DNA of 64,000 nucleotides from Aquabacterium sp. OR-4 (GCF_025290835.2 NZ_JAOCQD020000001.1:682001-746000), one strand, 5' to 3'. Shown: positions 1 through 9,200, counted from the stretch's first letter. The notes: generated by a model from the letters alone, not told the origin. A program made the numbers and translations.

Positions 1-2
1 GC

Positions 3-692
3 AAGACCAAGTTTGCGCACGCGCTTGCGCGCCTTCTCGGCGTGCCGCCACCCTTGGTGGTGTCGTTCGCTGAAGAGACGAACGCTGCGGCGCTGGCGGG
101 CTCATCCACCTTCTGGTCCAACAGTTCTCCGGGCAAGCTCTTCGAGCATTTGGCTTGGGGCAGCCAGGGCAGGGACCCCGTTGCGAATCCCCTCGTGGTG
201 GTGGACGAACTGGACAAGCGGGCCGGCCACACCTTCGATCCGCTGTCGGCCCTGTACAGCCTGCTGGAGGTGGACACCGCCAAGTGCTTCACCGACCAGT
301 CCGTCCCGGACATCACCATCGACGCCAGCCATGTCCGGTTGATCGCCACCGCAAATGACATCGATGCGCTTCCCGAGCCCTTGCGGTCACGTCTGGCCAT
401 CTTCACGATCGAGCCGCCGACGGAACAGCAGTTGGCCGAGATCGTCCGGAACATCTACCGGGCGCTCGTTGCGGGCATGAACATCGCCATGCAGCAAGAT
501 CTGCCCGACGAGGTGGTGCGGCAGGCCGTGGTGTTGAGCCCGCGGGTGATCAAGAGCCGCCTGGAGACGTGCATCGGCCACGCGCTGCTGGCCGGGCGCA
601 CAGAGGTTCAAGGCTGCGACTGGGCGCTGGCCAATCTGGGGCTTGGGGCGCCCCAGCGGGCCAGGATCGGCTTCATCAACGGGGCGGGGTGA
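3..692 (+). CDS. AAA+ ATPase, Lon-like, 5'-truncated by the window
   Basis: The reading frame is open from the window edge, so only the C-terminal 229 residues are seen. The first residues read KTKFAHALARLLG, which looks like the end of a Walker A (GK-T) helix. A Walker B follows (VVVDELDK), then a sensor-1 type ATAN and an arginine-finger region (PEPLRSRL). The layout matches the AAA+ module of Lon proteases, but no Lon protease domain follows: the protein stops soon after the helical lid. It may be a stand-alone Lon-like ATPase as found on mobile elements. The stop lies 2 bp from the stop of the convergent next gene. The substrate cannot be told. Confidence 0.75.
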   Translation, partial: KTKFAHALARLLGVPPPLVVSFAEETNAAALAGSSTFWSNSSPGKLFEHLAWGSQGRDPVANPLVVVDELDKRAGHTFDPLSALYSLLEVDTAKCFTDQSVPDITIDASHVRLIATANDIDALPEPLRSRLAIFTIEPPTEQQLAEIVRNIYRALVAGMNIAMQQDLPDEVVRQAVVLSPRVIKSRLETCIGHALLAGRTEVQGCDWALANLGLGAPQRARIGFINGAG

Positions 693-694
693 AT

Positions 695-1288
695 TCAACG
701 CCCTCCGGGGCGACCGCCACGCTGGCGCGCCAGGGTGTCGTCCAACGCGCTGAACAGCAGCTCGAACATGGGATCTGGCGTCAGCCTCAGGCGCGCCCGC
801 ACGCGCTCTGCGTGTGACACGGTGATGTGCTTGAAGGCGGGGTCCTGCATGCGGGTGCTGACCGATGCCCGGCGTATGCAGATCCGGCAGGTCATGTCGC
901 GGCCGGCTGCGCTGTCCCAGTGCGCCGCCCGCTTCTTGCAGAGCGCGGTGCTGCGAAACGGGCGGGCCAGATGCACGCGGCCGTGTTCCGCCACGCGTTC
1001 ATAGAACGGGTGCAGCGCATGCTGGCGCTGCACTTCCGTTTCCGCAAAACCGCGGATCTGGCCCCACACGTCCGCCATGCTGCCCGGTGCGACGTGCAGG
1101 TCCATCGCCTCGCCCGGCGCCGGGGGCAGTTCGGTCTGAGCTGGTGCGTACACGGCCGTCACGCACAGCCGTTGAAGGACCCAGCGAAACCGGAGGGTGA
1201 AGCCGCGGGCCAGGTCGTTTGATGACAGGCGATCGATGTGGTCGCCGCAGAACTCTGCCCATGGAACGGGTTTGAAAACTTCAAGCAT
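695..1288 (-). CDS. hypothetical protein of the mobilization module
   Basis: A 197-residue protein that I do not recognise. It is basic at the C-terminus (RQRGGRPGGR) and has a cluster CKK...TCRICIRR around residues 117 to 139 that could bind metal, though the spacing fits no known finger. No signal peptide or membrane segment is visible. Its start overlaps the end of the upstream TraD/MobC-like gene by 8 bp on the same strand, so the two are probably translated together. That placement suggests an accessory role in mobilization, but this is inference from position only. Confidence 0.55.
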   Translation of the reverse strand: MLEVFKPVPWAEFCGDHIDRLSSNDLARGFTLRFRWVLQRLCVTAVYAPAQTELPPAPGEAMDLHVAPGSMADVWGQIRGFAETEVQRQHALHPFYERVAEHGRVHLARPFRSTALCKKRAAHWDSAAGRDMTCRICIRRASVSTRMQDPAFKHITVSHAERVRARLRLTPDPMFELLFSALDDTLARQRGGRPGGR

Positions 1289-1577
1289 CGTGGTCCCCGG
1301 AGTATTCGTCGTCGGATGGAAGAATAATGTCCACCGACATGGCCTTTGCCCTTGGCTGTGACGCTTGAAACGCGGAAATGTCTTGTGGCCGGGTCAGTGT
1401 CGACTTGATTATCTCAATCATGTCTGGCTGGTGTCGCTGAACCCAGGCGCCGATGATGATGTTCTGCCGTGTGCGTCGGCGCCGCTCGGCGTCGGCGTCT
1501 TTGGCCAGTACGGTAGCTTTGCGGTTCTTCAGTCGCTGAATTTGTCGCTCAATTGAGTCGATGTCTTCTTGGCTCAT
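1281..1577 (-). CDS. TraD/MobC-like mobilization accessory protein
   Basis: A small 98-residue protein. An N-terminal coiled-coil-like stretch (SIERQIQRLKNRKATVLAKD) is followed by a very basic segment (AERRRRTRQ) and a helical section. This is the build of the small TraD/MobC accessory proteins that sit beside MobA/MobL relaxases and help relaxosome formation. It is divergent from the relaxase gene at 1756, with the predicted oriT in between, the usual arrangement in IncQ-like mobilization regions. The start is supported by an AAGGGATGG stretch a few bases upstream. The family assignment rests on length, composition and context. Confidence 0.6.
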   Translation of the reverse strand: MSQEDIDSIERQIQRLKNRKATVLAKDADAERRRRTRQNIIIGAWVQRHQPDMIEIIKSTLTRPQDISAFQASQPRAKAMSVDIILPSDDEYSGDHDA

Positions 1578-1677
1578 ACGCCATCCCTTTATCTGAAAAT
1601 TCAGTATATTGGGTTTGTCTCGGCAGTTGGTGCCGATGGCTGCGTTTGCTGCCCCGTATATTTGGCCCTCTCCCGGC

Positions 1678-1712
1678 AGGGCGCACTTAGAGTATTCGAC
1701 TGCGTCGAATAC
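1678..1712 (-). other. oriT: predicted oriT, IncQ-like nic region
   Basis: Read on the minus strand, a perfect 8-bp inverted repeat (GTATTCGA at 1692-1699 and TCGAATAC at 1705-1712, 5-base loop) is followed two bases later by TAAGTGCGCCCT (1689 down to 1678). From memory, an inverted repeat followed at once by this core is the arrangement of the IncQ (RSF1010/R1162) origin of transfer, where the relaxase nicks in the core. It lies between the divergent accessory gene and the MobA/MobL relaxase gene. Confidence 0.8.
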
Positions 1713-1755
1713 GTGCGATCGGGTGGCCCCGATACCCCATGAATGGACTGTCAGT

Positions 1756-2655
1756 GTGGCGATCTACCATCTGAGCGCGAAACCGCCGATTCGCCGGGCC
1801 GATGGCCGCTGTGCGACCGCGGCCGCGGCGTATCGAGCCGGCTGCGCGATCGTGGACGAGCGCACCGGCACCCGTCACGACTACCGCCGTCGCCATGGTG
1901 TCGTGTGCGCGCGGCTGCACTTGCCCGGCGGCGCTGAACTGACCGATCGGGCGGCGTTCTGGAACGCGCTTGAACACCACCACCGCCGCAAGGACGCCGT
2001 CCTCGCCAGGGAGGTGGTGATCGGCTTGCCCGCTGAACTGGCGGAGGTGGACCGCGCGCGGGTGGCCAACACCTTCGCCATGGCGATCTCAGCGCGCTAC
2101 GGTGTCGCCGTCGACTGTGCGATCCACCTGCCGTCGGGCCGTGGCGATGATCGAAATCACCACGCACATTTGCTGATCAGCGCTTGCCATGTGGATGGGA
2201 CGGGTGCGCTCGGCAGCAAGGCACTCCTGCTGGATCCGATCCATTGCCGAAAGGCGCGCGTGGGTGATTCCGTGAGCTGGCTGAGGCCGGCATGGGAGCG
2301 CGCGGTCAACGACGCGCTCGCAGAAGTGGGATCTCGGGCGCGCATCGACCACCGCAGTCACGCCGTGCGCGGCATCCATCGTCGGCCAACGATTCACAAC
2401 GGCATCGGCCCCGGCGCTCCGCAGCGCCGCTACCGCAACGAGATGAACCGGCAGCGGAACATCGAGTGCGAGCAAATTGACCAATCCATCCGGCGCTTGC
2501 GCACGCTGAAGAACAAGCTGCTGCAGCGACAAGCCGAGATTGATGCCCGGTGTGCAAGGCTGGGCGGGAAACGCCTTGCAGCGTCCGGTAGCCCATCCCG
2601 CGCGATGAAACCATCGTCACGATCGGCTTCAAAGGCAGGGAAGGTGCGTCCGTGA
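1756..2655 (+). CDS. mobA: MobA/MobL family relaxase
   Basis: This nickase would cut oriT and pilot the transferred strand during conjugative mobilization. The start is set at a GTG giving VAIYHLSAKP, because family members begin with (M)AIYHLS; the frame is open further upstream but runs through the predicted oriT. The N-terminus carries the family's ATAAAAYRAG segment with its tyrosine. Around residue 135 is DRNHHAHLLIS, the HxH metal-binding motif of the MobA/MobL relaxase domain. At 299 residues it is a relaxase domain with a short basic, helical tail and no primase or helicase extension, as expected for a mobilizable rather than self-transmissible element. Confidence 0.88.
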   Translation: MAIYHLSAKPPIRRADGRCATAAAAYRAGCAIVDERTGTRHDYRRRHGVVCARLHLPGGAELTDRAAFWNALEHHHRRKDAVLAREVVIGLPAELAEVDRARVANTFAMAISARYGVAVDCAIHLPSGRGDDRNHHAHLLISACHVDGTGALGSKALLLDPIHCRKARVGDSVSWLRPAWERAVNDALAEVGSRARIDHRSHAVRGIHRRPTIHNGIGPGAPQRRYRNEMNRQRNIECEQIDQSIRRLRTLKNKLLQRQAEIDARCARLGGKRLAASGSPSRAMKPSSRSASKAGKVRP

Positions 2656-2765
2656 ATACCGGTGCTGATGTTGGCGCGAAATTCTTCGGCTTCGCAGTTG
2701 AAAGATCGCAGCGTTGCACCCAGCTAAAAAGTACACAGCTCCACCTCGTGGCCTGATTGGCCGTC

Positions 2766-2819
2766 CTCCTTGAACACCGTGCCTGCCTCCTTGAATGCCA
2801 TGGAACAGATCTCCTTGAA
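2766..2819. repeat. three iteron-like direct repeats CTCCTTGAA
   Basis: Identical 9-mers begin at 2766, 2787 and 2811, so they are spaced 21 and 24 bp, about two helical turns. They lie upstream of the RepL-like gene. The core CTTGAA recurs in the inverted repeat at 2897-2912. Spacing and place resemble iterons of a replication origin. No DnaA box or strongly AT-rich unwinding region stands out, so this is a suggestion only. Confidence 0.45.
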
Positions 2820-2896
2820 ATGTCCGGGATGTATTCGCCGCGGCATAAGATTACTTAGAAGCAGGCGATTCTGAGATTTGCCGAAAACCTCAGTTA

Positions 2897-2912
2897 CTTC
2901 AAGCACTTGAAG
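2897..2912. promoter_or_regulatory. inverted repeat, likely operator of the RepL-like gene
   Basis: CTTCAAG-CA-CTTGAAG is a perfect 7-bp inverted repeat with a 2-bp spacer. It ends 19 bp before the ATG of the RepL-like gene, where an autoregulatory protein would bind. It contains the same CTTGAA core as the direct repeats upstream. Confidence 0.5.
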
Positions 2913-2931
2913 GGCCAAGTGTGAGGTTGAA

Positions 2932-3495
2932 ATGTCCAGTGGGCTGGACTTTCAGTCCGATCCAGGCCCGGCGCACCGCAGCTACTCAATCATGCAACTT
3001 GTCAACGAGCACAACGCCGATCAGCGACTCAAGGAGTTGGACGCCGCCGACGCGGCGGCCGAGCAAGAGTCCAAGAACCACAACTTCCTGCAGTTTCACC
3101 GGGAGTCGTTCAAGCCGTTTCGCGGCCTGATGGCTCGGTCAAACGTGTCGGCACGTGTTCTGCTGTGCCTGGCGCAGGAGATGTCGTTTTCCAATGACAT
3201 CGGCTACAGCGTCGAAGCCTTGATGCGCGACGCTGACGCCTCGCGCAGTTCGGTCTTCGATGCGCTGAGATTGCTGGAGAACGAGAAGTGGATCCAGAAG
3301 TGCTCCAGCTCGGTGGGGACGCACTACCGTGTCAACTCGCGGGTTTTTTGGTCCTCCAAGAAAGCCTATCGGTCCGGCAGTTTCTCGGACGCATTGCTCA
3401 TCCCGGACAAAGACAAGCCCATCAAATCCCAGCGGCTGACGAGCAAGACGGTGGTTGCCAAAGTCGATGTGAAACGAGGCAAGGCTGCGCCATGA
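2932..3495 (+). CDS. RepL-like winged-helix protein
   Basis: A 187-residue protein. The middle (residues about 65 to 140) reads as a winged helix: VSARVLLCLAQEM, then a helix-turn-helix (LMRDADASRSSVFDALRLLENEKWI), then a wing ending in THYRVNSRVFW. This fits the replication/maintenance (RepL) family of plasmid initiators, whose members end their domain with a Y-x-VN-P/S-x-x-FW motif. GAGG is placed properly before the ATG. Iteron-like repeats and an inverted repeat precede the gene. It may start replication of the excised element or act only as a regulator; the sequence does not decide. Confidence 0.6.
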   Translation: MSSGLDFQSDPGPAHRSYSIMQLVNEHNADQRLKELDAADAAAEQESKNHNFLQFHRESFKPFRGLMARSNVSARVLLCLAQEMSFSNDIGYSVEALMRDADASRSSVFDALRLLENEKWIQKCSSSVGTHYRVNSRVFWSSKKAYRSGSFSDALLIPDKDKPIKSQRLTSKTVVAKVDVKRGKAAP

Positions 3496-3538
3496 AGAAC
3501 TGATTGGAAGGCTGGAGGGCCTTCCAATTCAGAGTGCA

Positions 3539-3793
3539 TCAGGGAACGTAGTAGTTGGGCAGTTGCGGAAAGCGCAGCCCCAATCTTTTGCCGGCTGCGA
3601 TCAGGCCCCGCTCGCTCCGCGCCGTAACGACTTTGCCTTTTTGGTTGGTGATGATGCTGTGTGGAATCATGGCCCCGGGATTGGGGTCCAGCCAAACCAG
3701 GCAGGGCAAGGGCTCGCTTTCTGTGCCCCAAGGGGCAATCATCACCGTACCAGGCTGATCCTTGATCTGGGATGCGTCGATGCTGAATCTCAT
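3539..3793 (-). CDS. small conserved-looking hypothetical protein
   Basis: An 84-residue soluble protein I do not recognise. It has beta-strand-like stretches (GTVMIAPWG, LPCLVWLDP, SIITNQKGKVVTARSERGLIAAGKRLG) and no membrane segment or signal peptide. It is the second gene after the AlpA-type regulator on the same strand, 72 bp downstream, so the two probably share a transcript. Codon use and a plausible start support it as real. No function is proposed. Confidence 0.5.
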   Translation of the reverse strand: MRFSIDASQIKDQPGTVMIAPWGTESEPLPCLVWLDPNPGAMIPHSIITNQKGKVVTARSERGLIAAGKRLGLRFPQLPNYYVP

Positions 3794-3865
3794 TTTTGAA
3801 TCTCAACTGAAAATTGGGCCGTCGCACACCGAAGGCGCGGCGGCCCGCTTGATTGCAGGCTTGAT

Positions 3866-4087
3866 TTATTGCGGCAGGATGAGCGAAGGCTTGAGGTCGG
3901 CGATCATTTGATCGATTTCAGGCTCACGCCACGCGACCGTGCGTTTTCCAACGCGGACGGGTTGGGGGTAATGCCCGGCCCTGATTCCTGCATAAAAACT
4001 GGAGCGGCTCACAGGAATTCGCTTCAGAACGTCGTTGATGCGGATGAGGTACTCGCCGCGGCGAATGGGCTTGTCAGACTTGCTCAT
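3866..4087 (-). CDS. AlpA-type helix-turn-helix regulator
   Basis: A 73-residue protein starting MSKSDKPIRRGEY. The frame is open further upstream, but family members begin close to this ATG. The motif YLIRINDVLKRIPVSRSSFY followed by AGIRAGHYPQPVRVGKRTVAW is the excisionase-like MerR/AlpA winged HTH, in which V-S-R-S-S-F-Y is the recognition helix and the GKRTVAW strand the wing. AlpA proteins on genomic islands usually activate the integrase or excision genes. No integrase follows here, so either its gene lies outside the window or this regulator acts on the small gene downstream. Confidence 0.85.
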   Translation of the reverse strand: MSKSDKPIRRGEYLIRINDVLKRIPVSRSSFYAGIRAGHYPQPVRVGKRTVAWREPEIDQMIADLKPSLILPQ

Positions 4088-4275
4088 GGAAGACTTTCGA
4101 AGTTGGATGAGGAAAACTTGCTGCCACCGTTCAGGATGATTATTTTTCTCATCCAAGTGGCAACCAAGTGATTCAAATTCTTCCAGGTAAATGCAGGGTT
4201 GTGCGAGCGGAGCGGTCGCTAATGCCCTGTGCATTCGCTTCGAACGTTTCGTTGGTTTCGTCCGTCTGCGAGAAA

Positions 4276-4290
4276 CTGGTTTGAAACCAG
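4276..4290. repeat. perfect palindrome in the AlpA / RT intergenic gap
   Basis: CTGGTTT-G-AAACCAG is a 7-bp inverted repeat with one central base. It lies in the 265-bp gap (4235-4499) between the AlpA region and the end of the reverse transcriptase gene. The rest of that gap is GC-rich and I see no gene in it. The palindrome could be an operator or part of a module boundary. Confidence 0.35.
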
Positions 4291-4499
4291 ATCGCCGACG
4301 AATCCGTGGCGCATGCCTTGTGCAAGCGGCAACCTTGCGCCAGCTCGGATCCGCGCGGCGGACCTTCAGGCAGCGCGTTCCGGGCGGCGAGGCGTCATCA
4401 GCGCCGGCCGCCGACCACCTGCGCCGGGGCGCAGTGCGCGGCTATGCGCCGCGGTCTGGTGGTGCGGCGGCTTCGTCCGGCGGGGCGGGAGCGGCTTGT

Positions 4500-6236
4500 C
4501 TAGAACTCGTAGGGAGCCTTGCCGGCTGGGGCCTCGTCCAAGTCGTCTTCGGGGGCTGGCATACTCTCCGGCTCTTCGTCGAAGATCACACCTTCGTAGC
4601 CCCCGTCGCTTTCGTCATATTCAAGGAAGTCGTCGGCGTCGTCGCGATCAAAGAATTTGTCGATGTCCTCGGGTGTCAGTTCCTTCAGAACAGCTTCTCG
4701 GATCTTGAAGAGCAGCTTCGATCTTGCGGCCGGGTCGTAAAAGCGGATGCCCCGTTCAGCCAGATCCTTGAAGCGACTATCAGCCAAAGCGTGTGCGGAG
4801 GTGAAACCGCCCCAACCTCGAACACCGGCCTCGTAGCACATCAACCAGAGCTCTTCGCGCAGTGACTCAGCCCCATCGACTGTGCGCCAGAAGTTTTCCT
4901 TCGGCGCCACGGCTAGGAAGCCTGATGCTGACAAGTCCATAAGAAGCAGCGCGCAGACGGAACTTGGCATCACAGAAACCAGACCCACGCACGCGGGGTC
5001 AAGCTGGATTTCCAACTCTTTGCACATCCAAAGGCACCAGGCGACCTCGCTGTGATGACCCAGCCCGGCATGCTCTTGGATCAAGGCCACAACGGTTCGA
5101 GTGATACGCGTGACGTTGAGCGGGTAGCCGTAAAACTTGTAGGTCGCCAGGACCTGCGCGATCGTCTGAAGCGTGTTCGGATGGGACAACGCGACATGGC
5201 ACAGGCGCGCCTCGAAGAGCTCCCAGTTCTCATGCCTGATCAGAACCGACGACGCGCGCTTCAGCGCATACGCCATGACGTTTTCGTCTGCGTTCGTCCT
5301 GGCAAGATCGTTGGCAAGCTCGAAGAAGTGATGAATGTCGGACCGCTGCCGCCGGCCGTGCTTATCGATCTGGAAGCTCCGTAGCTGGTGCGTCCAATAG
5401 TCATCCACGATTTCTGCCACCGAGCAGATCTTGGTCTTCTCGAAGTTGATCTGAAGCTCGAACTCCTTGAGAGCGGACGAGAGAGCAGCCAGCGCGGCTT
5501 CGGCTGCCGCCACGTTCGGGAAGAACAGGAAGTAGTCGTCAACGTAGCGAAACCCAGCAGGCCAGCAGCCAAGCGACGTCGCAAAGAGCAGGTCGACCGA
5601 AGTCGAAATCGCTTCGGCCACTACATGCGATGTATCTGGCCCGATCGGCAGCCCCATGGTCTGCTCGTCTTGACCCTGCCGGAGCGCTTTGTCGATGAGG
5701 TTGCCGAAGAAGTCTGGCGTCGTCTTGTAGCGGTTCTCTTTTGCCTTGGCGGCCTCCTTGGTATGGAGTGCCCACGGCACCGAGTGCGTGTAGATCGTCG
5801 GAAAGAACCGGGAGATGTCGGTTCTGAGCATGTAGCGGTAACCCGCCGACTCGAGAACCTTGAGGTCATGCAACCTCTGCATTGACGGGATGCACGCCGC
5901 CCGACCACCATCGTTCAAAAACCTGGGGTGGCTTCTGCTCAGTCGTGACTTTCGATAGTGCCGAAGAAAGTCCCGCCAGTGCCGCGCCACGAAGGTCGCC
6001 AAGAATAGCTGTGGCACGGGGTTGGTGATGCTCGTCGTTCTGCGCTGATGCCCCGCCCGAGCCACGCTGAAGAGCTCTGCCTTGCAAGCAGGCCACGTGG
6101 GCTTCTCGTCGTTCACGGCCCAAACCGCCTGCAGATCGGCCGCATGTGCGGCCAGCTGCTGGGTGGTGAATGCCGGGGGCAACTGGGATGGAAAGTAGCC
6201 CTTGCCTAGGAGAAGGGTGGCGCGGTCCTTTGCCAT
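4500..6236 (-). CDS. reverse transcriptase of UG/Abi (DRT-like) type, last gene of the hsd operon
   Basis: A 578-residue RNA-directed DNA polymerase. Motif A-like TDISRFFPTIY lies near residue 140, and the catalytic YVDD within FRYVDDYFLFF near residue 230. A long C-terminal half, mostly helical, carries no domain I recognise and ends in a very acidic tail (DEEPESMPAPEDDLDE). It lacks the thumb/maturase layout of group II introns and no intron RNA is adjacent. The TDISRFFPTIY-type motif and long helical C-terminus match the unknown-group/abortive-infection RTs, many of which are antiphage (DRT) proteins. The ATG at 6236 was chosen because GAGGA overlaps the hsdR stop 7 bases upstream, which implies translational coupling. 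I cannot assign it to a numbered DRT class. Confidence 0.85.
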   Translation of the reverse strand: MAKDRATLLLGKGYFPSQLPPAFTTQQLAAHAADLQAVWAVNDEKPTWPACKAELFSVARAGHQRRTTSITNPVPQLFLATFVARHWRDFLRHYRKSRLSRSHPRFLNDGGRAACIPSMQRLHDLKVLESAGYRYMLRTDISRFFPTIYTHSVPWALHTKEAAKAKENRYKTTPDFFGNLIDKALRQGQDEQTMGLPIGPDTSHVVAEAISTSVDLLFATSLGCWPAGFRYVDDYFLFFPNVAAAEAALAALSSALKEFELQINFEKTKICSVAEIVDDYWTHQLRSFQIDKHGRRQRSDIHHFFELANDLARTNADENVMAYALKRASSVLIRHENWELFEARLCHVALSHPNTLQTIAQVLATYKFYGYPLNVTRITRTVVALIQEHAGLGHHSEVAWCLWMCKELEIQLDPACVGLVSVMPSSVCALLLMDLSASGFLAVAPKENFWRTVDGAESLREELWLMCYEAGVRGWGGFTSAHALADSRFKDLAERGIRFYDPAARSKLLFKIREAVLKELTPEDIDKFFDRDDADDFLEYDESDGGYEGVIFDEEPESMPAPEDDLDEAPAGKAPYEF

Positions 6237-6243
6237 GACGTCC

Positions 6244-9200
6244 TCAGGCCCGCGCCGCGCCACCACTGTCAACCGAGGGTTTCGGTGGCAACATCTTGTA
6301 CGTCGCATCAAATACCGAATCCGTCAGCCAGCGCTTGAAGTTCGCGTTATCGCTGAACTGCTTGAACAGCTCAGTGTGGTCGGTCAGCAGCTCCAGCACC
6401 ACGCGCCCCAACGCCTTGTCGTGCTCCAGCTTGGCGTTCTGCTTGCTGGAGTTCTTCTGGGCGTTCTGATAGGCCGTGTCTTGCGCGACCTTGGCCGGAA
6501 TCTCTTCGGCGATCACCTGCCGGATCTTGTCGGCGTCCTTCCAGTCGATGTTGCCGAACAGATCGTTGAAGGTCTTGATGATGTTGGACAGCTTGTCCAC
6601 TTCAGGCTCGGGCAGCCCGCCACCGGCACCCATCGGCGCTGGCTCCAGCGTGCCGTCGGCTTCGTCCATGGCCATCGCCAGTGAGGCGTTCACCTCAGGG
6701 CGGTAGCTGTCCATGTCAATGGCTTCGAGCACGCCTTTGGACAGGTCCTCCTCCTTCGGAGCGGGCAGCTTCGGAATCAGGAAGTTCAGGAAGATCGACA
6801 GCTTCTCCCACGCCGGGTGGCCGTAGGGCAGGATGGCGCCCAGGAAGCCGTAGCTGCGCACGAAGCCCTTGGCCTTGCCCTTGAACTCCACCTGCTGCTC
6901 TTCGTTGAGCTGCTCGGTGTAGACCGCCACGCAGGTATCCAGGATCGGATCAAGGGTGTCGCGCTCGGCGCCGCTCACGAACAACGCCACCAGCTGCTCC
7001 ACCTGCGCCCAGGCATAGACCTGGTGGCCGTCCAGATCGGCCTTCAGATCGTGTAGCTTGTTCGGGTCGGTCTCGCCCACCTGGACCGTGGCGCGGTAGT
7101 AATCCTGGAACGCCGCCTTCACCGCCTCCTCGTTGTCGGCGAAGTCCAGCACGAAGGTGTCGTGCTTTTGCGGGTGTGCCCGGTTCAACCGCGACAGTGT
7201 CTGCACCGCCAGCACGCCGGCCAGCGGTTTGTCGACGTACATCGTGTGCAACAACGGTTCGTCGAAGCCCGTGACGTACTTGTTGGCCACGATCAGAAAG
7301 CGATACGGGTCCTGCTTCAGCTTGGCGGGGATGTCCTTGCTGGGGAAGTCGTTCAGGTCGGCCTCGGTGCGCTTCTCGCCGTTGACCTCGTGCTCACCCG
7401 AGTACGCCACGATGGCCTTGAACGGGCTCTTCATCTCCTTCAGGTAGTCGCTGACGGTGAAGTAGTAGTCCACCGCACGCGCGATACCGCTGCACACGAT
7501 CATGGCGCGCGCATGACCGCCAATCTTGCGTTTGCCCGCCACCTGCACCGTGAAGTGGTCCACCATGATCTCGGCCTTCTTGCGGATCGCCTTTTCATGG
7601 GACTCGACGTAGGCGCGCATCTTCTTCAGCGCCTTCTTCTTGTCGAAGTCTGGATCGTCCTCGACCGTCTTGGCCACGCGGTAGAAGCTGTCCACCGGCG
7701 TGTAGTTCTTGATCACATCGAGGATGAAGCCCTCCGCGATCGCCTGCTTGGTGGTGTAGGTCAACTCCGGCCGCGCGCGGAAATGAACCTTGCCGCCTTC
7801 CTCTTCGCGCTCGCCAAACAGTTCCAGTGTCTTGTTCTTTGGCGTGGCGGTGAAGGCGAAGTAGCTGGCGTTGCCCAGCATCTTGCGCGACTCGATCAAG
7901 TGGTTGACCTTGTCCTCCACCGACTCCTCGTCGCCTTCCTCGTCCCCATCGGCGCCCGACAGGGCCAGATGCATCTTGGCGGTCGTTTTGCCGCCCTGAC
8001 TGGAATGCGCCTCGTCGATCAGCAGCGCAAAGCGTTTGGCCGCCATGCCGCCCAGCTCATCCAACACCCACGGGAACTTCTGCACCGTGGTGACGATGAT
8101 CTTCCTGCCCTGGCTCAGGTAGCCGCGCAGCTCATCGGCGCTGTCGGAGTGGCCGAAGATCGACGACACATGGTCGAAGCCCTTGATGGTGCGGGCGATG
8201 GCGGTGTCCAGTGCGCGGCGATCGGTGATGACCACCACCGTGTCGAACAACGGCTTCAGCAGATCGCCGGATGCCTTCAGCTCCACCAGCTGGTGCGCCA
8301 GCCACGCGATGGTGTTGCTCTTGCCGCTGCCGGCAGAGTGCTGGATCAGGTAGCGGCGGCCTACCCCTTCATGTCGCGCCGCCTGCAGCAGCGCCCGCAC
8401 CGAGCGCAGCTGGTGGAAGCGCGGGAAGACCTGTTTGCGCTTATTCTTGCCCTTCTCGTCCTCTTCCTCGACGACCTGGGCGAAATTCTCGATGATGTTG
8501 GCCAGCGACTCCTTGGCCAGCACCTGCTTCCACAGGTAGTCGGTCTTCAGGCCCTGCGGGTTGGGCGGGTTGCCGGCGCCATCGTTGTGGCCTTTGTTGA
8601 AGGGCAGGAACCACGAACTCTTGCCCGTCAGGTGCGTGCAGAAGCGCACCTCGGCGTCGTCCACCGCGAAGTGCACCATGCAGCGGCCGAGCTGGAACAG
8701 CAGCTCATGCGGCGGCCGCGTGGTCTGGTACTGCACCACCGCGTCCTGCACCGTCTGCTTGGTCAGCGAGTTCTTCAGCTCGAAGGTGATCAGCGGCAGG
8801 CCGTTCAGGAAGATCACCATGTCCAGCGAACGCTGGGCTTCGTCGTTGCTGTAGCGCAGCTGGCGCGTGACGCTGAAGACGTTCTTCTTGAAGTTCTCGG
8901 CCGAGGCCGGGTCGGTGGGCGTGGGCAGCACCTTGTACAGGTCCACATGTGCCGGCCCGTGGCTCACGCCCTTGCGCAGCACGTCCACCACGCCCCGCTT
9001 GGCGATCTCGCCCTGCAGGCGGTGCAGGAACTGGGTTCGCTTGGTGCCTTCCTCCGCCAGGCCGAGGGCGGCGAAGAGCTTGGGCTGCGAGTCCTGCAGG
9101 AAGGCCAGCAGCTTGGGCACATCCAGTGCCAGGTCGCGGTTGTAGTCGGCCGGGGCGCCCTGCACGTAGCGGCCCACCGCATAGTGGCCCGTGCCAGCCT

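Noticed and set aside
2724..2918. 64-codon minus-strand frame with repeated Phe-Lys-Glu
   Set aside because: Its repeats are the three CTCCTTGAA copies read in one frame. It lies on the likely control region of the RepL-like gene and lacks a convincing start site.
4500..6236. Reverse transcriptase considered as a retron or a group II intron protein
   Set aside because: No adjacent inverted-repeat msr/msd layout or intron domain V structure is seen, and the protein lacks maturase and HNH domains; the UG/Abi type fits better.
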